The notes beneath the pieces were generated by a model, which saw only the letters and a program-made list of their open reading frames with translations, did no database searches and had not been told where the DNA came from. From positions 372,001 through 436,000 of the forward strand of contig JAGVSM010004967.1 in assembly GCA_022494885.1 (NCBI GenBank): DNA of 64,000 nt, given 5' to 3'. The translations under genes were made by a program, and so were the position numbers. Positions 44,642 through 57,200 of the stretch are shown one piece after another. This stretch comes from Micrasema longulum. Taxonomy: Eukaryota; Arthropoda; Insecta; Trichoptera; Brachycentridae. How positions within the stretch are numbered: the first letter of the stretch is position 1; each line of letters starts with the position of its first letter.

Positions 44642-45060
44642 TTATTTGTAAGAAATAAATTGTAGCTGGCAACTTACTCTGATTTTATACGCCGAGCCCG
44701 TAATCCTCTCATCTCTTTGGTACATAGCTCTATCGAATCTGTCATCTAATTTACGAGCATAAACCTGAAAGGAAAAATGTTTGTATATTTTAAGAACAAT
44801 ATGTCAAAATTATAGGTTATATTTTTTATTACATAATAGTTGTGAAGGATCGTCTTCCTTCTGCAACGTCAACTATCAAAATCCTTTAATGAATATTAAT
44901 ACGCAAAGCATATTATCGGTGAAATTATTTGCGGGCATTCCATTTTTAAGTTGAAACTTACATTTCCGAGCAGCGATTTGTGAAGAAAGTATAAACCGTA
45001 TCCAGGAAGAGACAGTGCTACTGTACAAATCATGAAACTTGGAAGTATTTCAAACCACAT
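44642..45060 (-). CDS. NDUFA1: NADH dehydrogenase 1 alpha subcomplex subunit 1 (MWFE)
   Basis: NDUFA1 is a small accessory subunit of respiratory complex I in the mitochondrial inner membrane. Exon 1 (45060-44962) starts with the namesake '[10 protein letters not shown]' and holds the one membrane segment (about residues 7-28, '[20 protein letters not shown]'). It ends at 'GN|gtaagt'. Exon 2 (from 44764) continues in frame '[20 protein letters not shown]' with 'ITGSAYK', matching the insect pattern (R...DERF.R.MYQRD.R.T...YK). The 3' end is uncertain. Reading through gives 73 aa, the expected size, ending in an unconserved '[11 protein letters not shown]' at 44642. However, a perfect 'gtaagt' donor after residue 62 (44678) would splice to an unseen last exon. 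A minus-strand AATAAA near 44565 supports the read-through form. It is head-to-head with TPP2, 196 bases between start codons. Confidence 0.88.
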
Positions 45061-45256
45061 TTTGAAATATCGAATTCACTCAGTGTGTGTCAAGGAAATA
45101 TTTAGATTTCGATCCGATTTTCCGAAATCAGAAATAGTATCCAGAGCCAGGTATCAAAATCCCGAACTGACGTCGAGGCGCTGGTGTCAATGTCAAATAA
45201 TGCGATGTTTTTCCACCAGAGGGTGCGCGGGTGATCAGCTGTGTTTATCTAAAAAT
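45061..45256. promoter_or_regulatory. Bidirectional NDUFA1/TPP2 promoter with CTCF-like and CRE-like motifs
   Basis: 196 bases separate the NDUFA1 and TPP2 start codons and must hold both 5' UTRs and core promoters. It is GC-richer than its surroundings near TPP2. 'ccaccagagggtgc' (45213-45226) fits the CTCF consensus at 12 of 14 positions by eye. 'tgacgtcg' (45168-45175) differs by one base from the palindromic CRE. No TATA box is evident. The assignment as a shared promoter rests on geometry. Confidence 0.55.
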
Positions 45257-48200
45257 ATGGCGGAGGGTGTGATCGAGTGTGAGTTCCCTCTCGGTGGTTT
45301 AATGCCAAAGAAAGTAACTGGAGTAGAATCATTTCTAAAAAAATATCCCGAGTATGATGGCAAAAACATTACAATCGCTATATTTGATTCGGGTGTAGAT
45401 CCCGCAGCCACCGGCTTACAGGTATGAAAATTGACTTGTCATTCTCGCTATTTTTGTGTTTTCTTGTACTAAGAGGAAATAAATTTACTAAAACAAATTT
45501 TATCATTATTATGCACTCATTCGTCGTAGACTACAAGTTCAGGGGACGTTAAAGTCATCGAGAGATTCGATTGCAGCGGGTGTGGAGATGTAGATACAAG
45601 TACCACTTGTCAATTGAAAGATGGACAGCTGGTTGGAACAACTGGTCGGAAATTACAGGTTCGTCACCATAATCATTAATATTTTCTATCTATGCGAATA
45701 TTTTCATAGACGAAAATTCTATATCCAAGTTTGAAACAAGTAATTTTACTGTGCAATTGACAGGTTCCAACAACATGGGAGAATCCAAGTGGAGAATGGA
45801 GAATAGGAGTTGTAAATCCTTATACCCTGTATCCTTCCAAACTGAAGGAGAGAGTACAGGAACACCGCAAGGAGTTCCTGTGGGATCCCAAACACAAGAC
45901 TGCCCTGGCTGCTGCAGCTCGAGAACTACAAGAGTTCGAAGCCATGCATAGTAATGATTTCATTCTATCTGAATTTTTTGTTCATATCAAATTATTCGGT
46001 ACAGATAAGATAATCGGAGAGAATAATTCTATTATTGTCCTCCCATCATACTTAAATTTGTTCATAAATACAGCCTAAAACAAAAAATTAGAATTGAAAA
46101 TAAAATAAAATAATATAATAATCACTTTGCAAATAAATAACTTTAGAATACCTTAATATCAATTAATTTTATAGACTTTTAAAAAATGCATGTACACAAT
46201 TAAATTTGTCTTTGTTTATTTGAAAAACACAATTTTTCTACAAGATTCAACACAAGGCATAATAATTAAGAAAAACTCAATGTGCGTCACTTATTAAACA
46301 TTTTAAATATTCATTCCATCAAAGTAAAACACCATGTTTTCATAATTAGTTTCCAAATTTGCATATTTCATTTTATGAGCAGAGGGGTTTTTTGATCAGT
46401 TCCACACAACCTTTTAGAAAGAATGTCAGAATAAAATCTGGTCCGAGAGAATTGATATTACTTAATTTTTTTATAGTGTCGGCCACATCCTTCTCATTGA
46501 TATTTTGAACATCAATAAACTGTGCACTGGTCTGTGAACATTGCTTAGCAATATGAACATCCAGAAGCGGAGGTTCATTGCTATATACTGTTTTAAAATG
46601 ACCTGCAAACGCCTCAGCTATGTTTGCACCCCGAACCAATTTTTCATCCCATGTCATGGAGTCAACATTCCCACCATCCGCCTTTTGTGACCTTATATAG
46701 TCCCAAAAGGTATTAGGATCATGAAGAATGTTGCTTTCCATGTTGGAAATGAACTCCCGGTACGCCAATCGAATGCTACGTCTTACGACAGATCTGTAAC
46801 ACCCAAACATCTCATAATCACCGCGACAGCCAGAAGCTTTCCACTATTTATGATAGAAATGCTTTGTCTGTATGTTTCTAACAATATCCCTAGAAATCCA
46901 CTTCGGATATCGCCGACCTGTAATGCAACGTATTAAATCAAATAGTCCCTTGTGTTAGTTAGGTAAAATAATTGTAATGAACTGTTGGTATAATTGCACT
47001 ATCCTGGAATCAAACTAAAGATATGAACTCTTTTTTTCTATGATTTATTTTGTTGCCCTTTAATAATAAGGAATATTTTTGTGTTTTTTTTTAAATATTC
47101 TTTATTTCCTTTTTTAATTATTAAAAAAAAAAAACATATTATCTTTTAAAGAATATTTCATTTTTTCTTTCTTATGTTATACAAAAATACTATAACTGTC
47201 CATTATTTACTATAGGAGCTAAAATTCATCACAAATCACATTATTCACAAAAAGGTTTTATATTTATGTTTAATTTAAACTATAACATAAAATAAGACAG
47301 GTTAATCTAATGTTTTGAGTATGACCCTAGGCAGTTATTTAGATTTAAATTATAAGAAGAAGTATAAAAATTGGAAAATTGTTTTCAGGCGTTGCCTAGT
47401 AGGTGAATTGGTTCAGTCGGATAAATCTCACCCACATGATAAAGGTTTCAGCTCTTTTACTTCACAAAAGTCAACAGATGGAAGAGTTGAGGAAATGTCT
47501 ATGTTTAAACATGTGTTACACAGTGTATAAAGTAGCCGCTTAAACCAGCCAATGACAGGTCATAAGTCCTGTAAATACGTAGACTTCCATATTCCCTTCT
47601 CAAAATTTTTTCTCTCTCTGTTGCAACAAATTTAATCAGAAAAGTTTAACTGTCACTTATTATCAATTTATGTATTTAACTTTTGCTTAATTGCCTTTAT
47701 ATAATATTGATTAGTATAAGCGTTAGTTAGCTATAAAAAACAGTAGTTACTGTTTTTTTACACAAATCAGTATTTTTGTACTTTTTAAATTCAAAATACT
47801 CTCGGAAAAAAATTTCCCAACCGTTCTAAATAAAATGTGAGTTTTTCTTACGTTGATAATGCAATATATGACATGAGTGAATAGTAATATCAGATACATA
47901 AATCAACACCTTGAATCTGGTCATATGTTGTTATAATCGAAGGACACGTGTCGTAAGATGTATTTATTTGATTACTAATTTGTTGACTGCATTTTGGTTT
48001 TGTGATTACCCGCCTTAAGACCGTTTGGCGGCAGGAATTTAAAAAGAAAGCAATATAAACATGAAAGAAGCGATGATTGTAAGTTTTGATATCTATGTTA
48101 TAGCAAACCCTAATGTCATTGATTCTGTTAACCAAACAACTGTTTTACTTTTTAGCCACTTCCACTCTTTCTTATGATGATAAATTGCTGAAAGAAGAAT

Positions 48201-51200
48201 TAGAAGTGCGGGTTGAAATTCTCACATCATTAGAAAAGAAGTTTAATGACGTTGGACCATCATACGACTGTGTACTCTTCCATGATGGAAATCTGTGGAG
48301 GTAAGTCTTGAAAATAGAAAACAGTAAAAATCAGAACTAAAGGTCATTTTAATGCTGACAACACAACACAACACTATGAGTGGCTTGTTATGTAATTGAA
48401 TTGATTGTATTCTATTGCAGTATTGCTGTTTTTAAAGTGTATCCAAAAACGGAAAACTCTATAACACCTCTGAAGCGTCCTCTGTTAATTTTACTCTTTT
48501 TTAACACTATTTTTGAAATCTCCCAATTTGTTGTATTTCAGATGAATTTTACTTTAGATGTTCAAAGTAAAAAGGAAAAAATAAGAGAGTGGCTATTCGA
48601 TTAGCAGTTTACATATCATACATCTGATAAAATAGAGTCTTAACTAAAAAAAACAGAATTTCGAGGAGAGCCAAAAAACTAAATTAACGCATTGTCTTAA
48701 AATCATGTATTTTTTTATTTTTATTTTCACCTTTTAAAGCAATGCCGATGTGTGATGATATTCAATTTGTCTTAAAAATGCTTTGACAATTTTTGAAAGA
48801 AACTCTCAATTTTCACAAATAAAATAGTTTAAATATGACACTGTTTGAGAATGGCTACGTTAAAATATGTGTAAGTATGTCATACAGCTATCAAGCGGGT
48901 AAATCGTAAAGCTATAATTAGGTCAATTTTATAGCATATGAGAGTTTTTCTGGATACTTAACTAAACATCTGATTTTTTGAGTTATGACTCTATTTTATC
49001 AGGTGTGCGATACGAATATAAACCATAAATTATTTGCTTTGTTTTTGTTATTTAGTTGCGCCGTTTCCTTTTTTATTATTGAATTTTCGCGTGGCTAGAA
49101 GTATTTAATTAAAAATTGTGCAATTAATATGTTGTTTTTTTTTTTTTAAAAAGACTTCCACCGGCAAACCATATTAATTGGCTTGGTGAGACATAAAAAA
49201 AAAAGATTTTTCTCTGTAAAGATTGTATTTAAATCAAAGAAATAAATAATAACAAATAAAATGAACTTTCGCAAAATGGTGATTGCATGTATTGCAATCG
49301 ACTGCTCGTAAGCCATGTAAATGTCTAGACTTCTGTATTACTTCTTCACAATGGTTCTCCATCTCTGTAATATTTGGCATTTAAACATTATCTCAATTTT
49401 GGTACATATTATTATTTTCGCTTTAAGTTAATGAATTTTGTGGTATTTCAGAGCTTGTATCGACACATCCGAGGAAGGATACCTGGCTGAAGGTGTTCTG
49501 CTTGCGGAGTATAGTAAAACACACGAACACAAACACCTGACAGAGTTAGACCAGATGACGGTTAGCATTAATGTTCACAACAATGGAAACCTTCTAGAAA
49601 TTGTCGGAATGTGTTGTAAGTTAGATAAAAAGTTAAATATTTCAATCAATTGTACACAAATAGTGATTACTTTTTCTAAATCCCTATGTAATTTTTTCTA
49701 GCAATAGAATTTTCCGGAATCTTGCTCATCTATCTATGTCAAAAAAGTTTTAAACAAATATATTGGTGATTACAAATTAGATTATAATGTAGAATGGTTA
49801 TATTCAATAATAAAATGGAGAGATATTAATAATGTCATGACCCAATAAAGAAAAAGTAGTTACAAAATGTAAATTACACATTATATTTTTTTTATACATA
49901 TTTTTTTTCTATAAAGAAATATTTGCGCTCTGCTCTTATGATTTACCGAAATATTTCATTTTGAAGGCTGTTTTCAATGAGTTGTAAATAACTCGCTATT
50001 AGAAAATGGGAATCAAGTTGGTGTAGTGTGGGATTTGAACCACGGACCTTTGATCCCTGAGTCCGAGACACTAGCCACAGAACCACAACCCGATTTTAAT
50101 ATTTATGCTTTGTTAAGTTAGTTCGTAACATCTCAAGAACCATTAATCATAAATATTTAAAACAAAGATCATAATATCCTTGAGTATATTACAACAAATA
50201 GGTTTAATAGTAATAAGAGAAAAAAAAAAAGTTTAGAAGAAAATCACGCAACAGTTGCCAAACATTCAAAAGCATTAGGAAAGTAATATGTAATGTAATT
50301 ATTTAGATAGTGGTAAAAATGAACAATAAAAAAAAGGAATGATTTAAAAGCAAAGAAATTTGGTGCCGTACAAATTGAACCTAAGAGACATTGAACGGCG
50401 TTTTTTCACATGTATCCAGCTACTCCAATGACAGAAAAGGAATGGTTTTCTCCATCCTATCGTGACTGGTGTGTGTGAAATCGTGAGGTAAGCCTGGCCA
50501 TGCATCAACATCGACGGCAAAGCCGAATATCCATGGTTCCAAATTCACGCTCTGTATTTGATGGGATCAGCTGGGTGTAGTGTATTATAAGCTCCTTAAA
50601 CCCGTCGAAACCATCACGGAAAATTGCTATCGACTACAATTGATGCGTTTGAGTTGAGCATTGAATAAAAAATGGCCACAATACGAGGAGATATTCGACA
50701 AAGTGATTTTGCAGCATGACAACGCTCGGCCACATGTTGCAAGGCCAGTCAAAATATACTTGGAAACATTCAAACGGAAAGTCCTACCCCACCGGCCGTA
50801 TTCACTGGGCATTGCTCCTTCCGATTACCTCTTGTTCCGATCGATGGCTCATGGCCTGGCTGAGCAGCACTTCCATTCTTATGAAGATGACAAAAAATAG
50901 CTCAATTTGTGAATAACCTCAAAATATGAGTTGTTCTTTTGAGATGGTATTCGTATGCTGCCAAAAGATAGGAGAAATTAGTCGCTAGCAAAGGAGGATA
51001 TTTTTCATGACATGTTCAAATATTAATTTTCACAAAAAACAATAAATACATATTAAACATAGATGATGTACTCACCTAAATGTATTAAGTGCCTATTTAA
51101 CTATGTGTTTTTAAAAATAAGTATTTTTAAAGCTTGGAGATATTTTACCGACTCAACTTAAATTTATTTTTGTTATTGATTGCAAATTCACATAGTTATA

Positions 51201-54200
51201 TAGACATAATAAACACAATAGTATTATTGTAAATTGAAGATTGAAGTCAGTAATACATTTATTTATTCACAGCTAGTCACGGAACTCACGTAGCTTCCAT
51301 AGCGGCCGCTTACTTTCCTGATGAACCGGAAAAGAATGGAGTAGCGCCCGGAGCCAAGATTGTCTCCTTGACTATTGGAGATAGTCGACTGGGATCCATG
51401 GAGACTGGTACAGCGATTGTTCGAGCCTGTATCAAAGTAATGGAAATGGCTTCAACTTCTAAAATTGATGTTATCAACATGAGTTACGGGGAGCACGCAC
51501 ATTGGTCTAATGCCGGGTAGGTTTCAATCAATAGATTGTGTTGATAGCTAGCACATTATGTATAAACAACAAAGCTACAAATAAATATTTATTTAACTAT
51601 AATAATATATACACATTCCTTCGCTAAAGGAATCCAATATTGAATGAAAATGGTTATTAAATATTGGATTCCTTTAGCCAAATTCTCCACATGTTGTTTT
51701 ATTTTTAGTGCCAAGTGTTTATCTAATCTATTTTTCCTACTTAAGAATGTCACATTGCCTATTCTGATTTTCATTGAAAAAATTACTTACTTTGCGCATA
51801 ATACTATGTACCCATCGACCTATAGACACATAGATGGGTCCCATAGAATAAAATATTCAAAAAAGTAGTGACACGAAAACGTTCCCATAGTTACCGAGTT
51901 TGTTTATTTTTATACCAGGGCTGCATTCTGGGAGACTGCATATGGTACAAAAACTGGGAGGATTTCAGGATTTCGGTTTCTAAAAGTGTTTATATTTAAA
52001 TGTTTTGAAACAACATTAGTTTTTTATTGATCAGATTCTTTCCTCAAACTCCTTTAATTTCTACCCATTTATTTATTTTTACTGGATGTTAGGGAATGCT
52101 AAAATAAATTAACTCACATTTATTATATTTTTAAAACCGTATTTCTACCAGTGTTTGTAAGAAGAGCTTCGGTTTTGTGCTGCTAGGCGTAGTTTGACAT
52201 CTGTATATATATATATATATATGCGTTTTTTTGCAAAATAACCCAATTTATGTGACTTAGGTTTGTGAGTAATAATATCTTTAACATGTTGAATTTGAAT
52301 TTTTTGTCTTTGGTTTCAGGCGGATAGGCGATATAATGAACGAGGTAGTGAATAAATACGGAGTAGTGTGGATTGTCTCGGCCGGTAATCATGGACCTGC
52401 ATTGAGCACTGTCGGATCTCCGCCAGATATATCGCAACCTAACCTCATCGGTAAATCTACGTGTACTATTCATTTTACCAAATTTTAAAAATAAACCTAT
52501 TAGTTTGGGAAATTTGAATCTGATTTTCTGACGTCAAAATTCTTTTTTTTGTACTGATGAAATCAACACTTATTTGATGTATTAAATGAAATCATTTTTT
52601 TTCTTCTTATAAATGATGATATCTTTAATCAGAACAGGTATACACAAAATAACTACCATTACTAAAATAACAGGGTCCAAAATCACTCGCAAACGAGTGG
52701 AGGCGTATAAAAAAAAAAATAAAAATAAAAAATAACAGGGTTGAAACCTTGTCAGTAATAATTTTAAAGAAGACCTAAAGAAAAGTAGATAATTAATGTA
52801 TTTTTTCTATGTTTGAATGATATAAAGAATACAATTTCATATGTTTGTAAACCCAGAACCCTGGACAAGTGAAGACAATAAAAGAATAGTCGATCTCATA
52901 AATAATTTTACTACAAAAACTTCACCAAAAATCGACAGATGCCGCCCATGAGGAAGTGTTGCGAAAGCATGCCTATATAAAACTTCCATAAGTTGTGGAG
53001 ATGTGAATATCACGAACATTAGACAGAATGGTGAATGTTGTAAGTGTGTAAAGTGATAACTTAAACCAGCAAAGTGACAGGTAAAATGCCCTATAAATGC
53101 CTAGAATTCCACAATAATCTATCAAAGATATTTCCTTCATCTCTGTTAAGATATTGATCTCCCTGGACAAGTGTTTTCAACTCAATGGCTACTCTCCGGT
53201 AAAAATCCTAAAAAAGAAATTGGGGGAGGTTAGTCTGCCTTTTGGTGTACTATTTTAGTGCATTTGCCTACTATGTCTAGGGCCCTGGGTTCGATTCCCA
53301 ACAGGTTGACCTGGAATATTGATTCAAAAGGGTTATTTTCACTGTAATTTTTCACGCATTTCTTTTACCTTAACACAGACACTAGTCTAGAAAGGAAACT
53401 AAAGGGAGTAATGCACAGTGTATATAAATTAAAATAATATAACATTATAAGAAATAGGTTACGGAAAATGTAGTAGATTGTATACTTTTTTCTGTTACTA
53501 ATGAGGAAGTTCAGTACCATGGGAAATTGTATATAAAAAATGTTTTCTTTCATGCTGTAACAATTGAAGCATTACATTGTACCGCAAAGTACTTGAAAAA
53601 TAGTTCCTGGACTGGATCTGAAGCATGAGACTGATCACCTTGTCTTCATCTATTAAACAATCAAGATAAACTGCATTTGCTATGCACCATCGGGTGCAGA
53701 TACGGAAATGATGCTGACTGTATTTTTTGTTTGCGATAAAGGGGTGGGAGCCTACGTGTCCCCAGACATGATGGCGGCCGCGTACTCAATGCGCATGCGC
53801 CTGGCCGGGACCGCCTTCACATGGAGCTCGCGGGGGCCATGCGCAGACGGAGCGGCAGGTGTGAGCGTGTGCGCCCCTGGCGGGGCCATCACTTCCGTGG
53901 CCCACTTCACGCTGCGGGGGACGCAGCTCATGAACGGGACCAGCATGTCCGCTCCCCATGTTGCAGGAGCTATTGGTATTATTTTCTTTCATTTATTTAT
54001 TTATTAAAAGAAAACAACAGCCATTATAACAAGAAGAAAAAATATACAATATTTACAAATAAACCAAAATTATAGTTAACTGTATATAACTTCCATAACT
54101 CCTTTCACAAATACAAGAGTTACTAGATACTCCACTTTGATGCTGCAAAAACAATTAAAAATTAATATAACCTTCGGTCAAAGAGGATTGGCTTACTACT

Positions 54201-57200
54201 CGGTTAAAGTGGACAATATACTTCCATTGTCCATAAGGACAATTAGTAAGTACTCACAATATAAACTTGCTATTAAGAAATGGATATTGGAGGTGGGTTG
54301 CGCACGGATCGATGAGTGGATCAAGCCAAATAGGTGAATATTTGTGTACTGTTTATCAAATTTCATCTACAGGTCTATATGAATTGGTTATGTTTTTTAT
54401 AATTATTTTAGTTTCTATTGCTGATTATTTTAATGATAATTAGGTTAATTAGATTAATTTCGTTTTTACTTTATTATTATGTTGACTTTGTTAAATAAAT
54501 AATTTAAGGCATGTTTCACTTATTGTAAAATGTTTCCCTCGGCACGGAACACCCCCACTGAAGGAACATTCCATATAAAAAAAGAATACAAACATTGTAA
54601 AAGTATAAATAAGTAAAAAATAAATACAATGCCAAAAAATAAGAAAAAAAAGCGTACTCGTGTAAAGCCACTCCGTATCATTCCACTTGTAAAAAAATAA
54701 AGTATTACAATAATAATGAAATAGAATACAGTCGAACTCGGTTATAACGATCACGGAAATAGCGAGATCTCAGATGTAACAAGGAAACATTAGTTGACAT
54801 TTTAGTTCATGGTTTTCTCCATACAATTATTCACTGTTATAACGAGCTACTTCTCGGACATACCAAACAAAAACATTGTCAAAAATTACACAAAAAATCT
54901 TCAATTGTTAAAAACATCATTTCGAAATAAGAACCTAAGTAATAAAATCCAAACGGTCGGCTAACGTAAATAATAAATACCGCCGGGCGTTGGGATCGGA
55001 TTATGTTTATGATAGCTATGTAAGTGTCTAGGTACCTAATTGGATTTTTCACTGACAATATTGAAAAATGAACACACATGGTTTTTAAAAAAACGTTTTT
55101 AAAAAATCCAAGCTTTGTGAACTTAGTAAGTGTTGGTTCTGCACATTGTTACAATTTACAGCTGTTTTTGTAGTTTATGAATGACATGCTTGTTTTGGGG
55201 GTTTTTACAGGTTTTTTTTAGATTTTTTAATGTTCTATGCTTATTTCAATACACAATAAACATTACAAGTGGGTGATGTCAAATGAGTTCTAGACCGGAT
55301 CAGTTAAAACCTAACCCCTGAATTATAAACATGTCTACTAACAAGAGAAAGTGTCTCTCAATTTGTGAAAAAGTGGCAATTATTCGTGAAATCGAACGTG
55401 GCGCGAAAAATGTGGAAGTGTGTACAAAGTTTTCTCTATCTTCATCTACAGTGTCAACATTGTTGAAAAATTAGAATGTTTTTTGTCTGCATTTGAAAAG
55501 AACATTACGTATACAAAAAAAAAATTGAAAGTGCAATCGTACTAATGTCGATGAAGCATTGCTCCAATGGTTTTGTATCCAAAGAAACGCAGGATTTTCC
55601 ATCGATGGACTAATATTAAAGGTGCAAGCGGAAAAGTTCACAAAACAATTTGGAAACGACGATTTTAAATGTAATTATGTCTTCATGTGATATGTATGTT
55701 AGTAAGCATTTATTATAATTTTCCCTAACATTTTTTAAAAAATTTCTGTATGAATTATATGTACACATATGTATTTACTTGTTTACTTAGTGACAATGTG
55801 CAATAGCGATTGTATAAAAAAAACCCTTCTCTGGTATAACGAGTAACGCTTATAACGAGCAATTTCAATCTGTCCCATCTTCCTCGTAATAAATAACCAA
55901 GTTCGACTGTATATGAAAAGAAAAAGTTTTTTTTTTTACTCTGTCTTAAAAAATCTTTTTCCCAGCGGATATTTTAATCAAAGTTTATTGTGAATCGCGA
56001 TAATGCATTCAATAATGAAAAAATATGGCAAAGTAGTTTTAACTGAATGCTGTATTGTTTGTGTTTTAGTTTATAAGAAAAAATGATATATGTATCCTAT
56101 ATGATACCTTATTTATGATTTTTTTATATTTATTTATTGCTATAAAACTTATGCATTGCCATGAGCAATATCTTCCAACCAACCAAATGCAAACCAGTGT
56201 AAGTTGGTCAAGATTTATACTAATAGATATTTTACAGCTATTTTTTAGTGTGCAAATAGTAAAAAGATTAATTAAGTACTTAGAAATACTTCTTCAGCAT
56301 TTCATATGATGAGGTGTTGAAAATCACACATTGTTTTCTGTAGGTATACTTCTCTCTGGGATGAAAGCCAATGACCTTCCCTACTCTCCGTACAGTGTGA
56401 AGCGATCTCTAGAAAATTCCGCCACCTTCTTACAAGACGTAGAACCATTCGCTCAGGGCTGCGGTCTGCTTAACGTAGAAGGGGCTTTCTCCATCCTCAG
56501 CAAGCACTCCGATGCCCCAGAAAAAGACGTTAGGTTCGCCATTACGTGTGGAACTAACGACAGTAAGGGAATACATTTAAGAGGGAAAATGCAAGATAAA
56601 CCGAGAGATATTAACATCACTGTGGAACCATTCTTCGCCAGTAATTTTGAGAACCCTCAAGGTATGTTGTGATATTATTACATTAATTTATATGCATGTA
56701 TAATACTATACCCTCCACTGTTTTGTCTTTGTAGATCTGCTGTTATTGTCTATTTATTTAATACTATTCACAAGAATACATTTTTTTAATTGAATTAATG
56801 TATTCCTCACTAGGAAAACCAGTGCTGAGGAAGACATTTTACGATTTTAGTTTAGCGTGAACAGTTTTAAAATAGACTTTTTACATGTATATATGATAAA
56901 TAATTTATTTCACATTTAAATATATTGTTACATATCTCAATTAAGTGTATGTAACTTAAATTATAGGGTGGCTGTAGTTTACGTTGTTATATATAATATC
57001 ATGGGCATTCTGCGAAAAAGCATTAAGTTAAAATTACTAGTCTATAGATATTTGCGGTTAAATGTTTGTTAGGCATTAACAATTAATTTTATAACTAAAT
57101 GTTATAACGCCAATTATAAGAAATGCTACATTGATCTAGCAACTACTATAAAAAAAAGAACATTTTATTCATAAACTTTTTTCAAATAATAGGGTATTGT

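Noticed and set aside
45032..45256. TPP2 translation start at 45032
   Set aside because: That ATG lies inside the NDUFA1 coding exon on the opposite strand, and the extension has no family similarity. 45257 has the better start context and gives the conserved N-terminus. Kept as a finding, not as the model.
53752..54075. Alternative-frame ORFs over TPP2 exon 8 (both strands)
   Set aside because: They are shadows of the GC-rich subtilase exon, whose true frame contains the catalytic serine motif and joins neighbours in phase.
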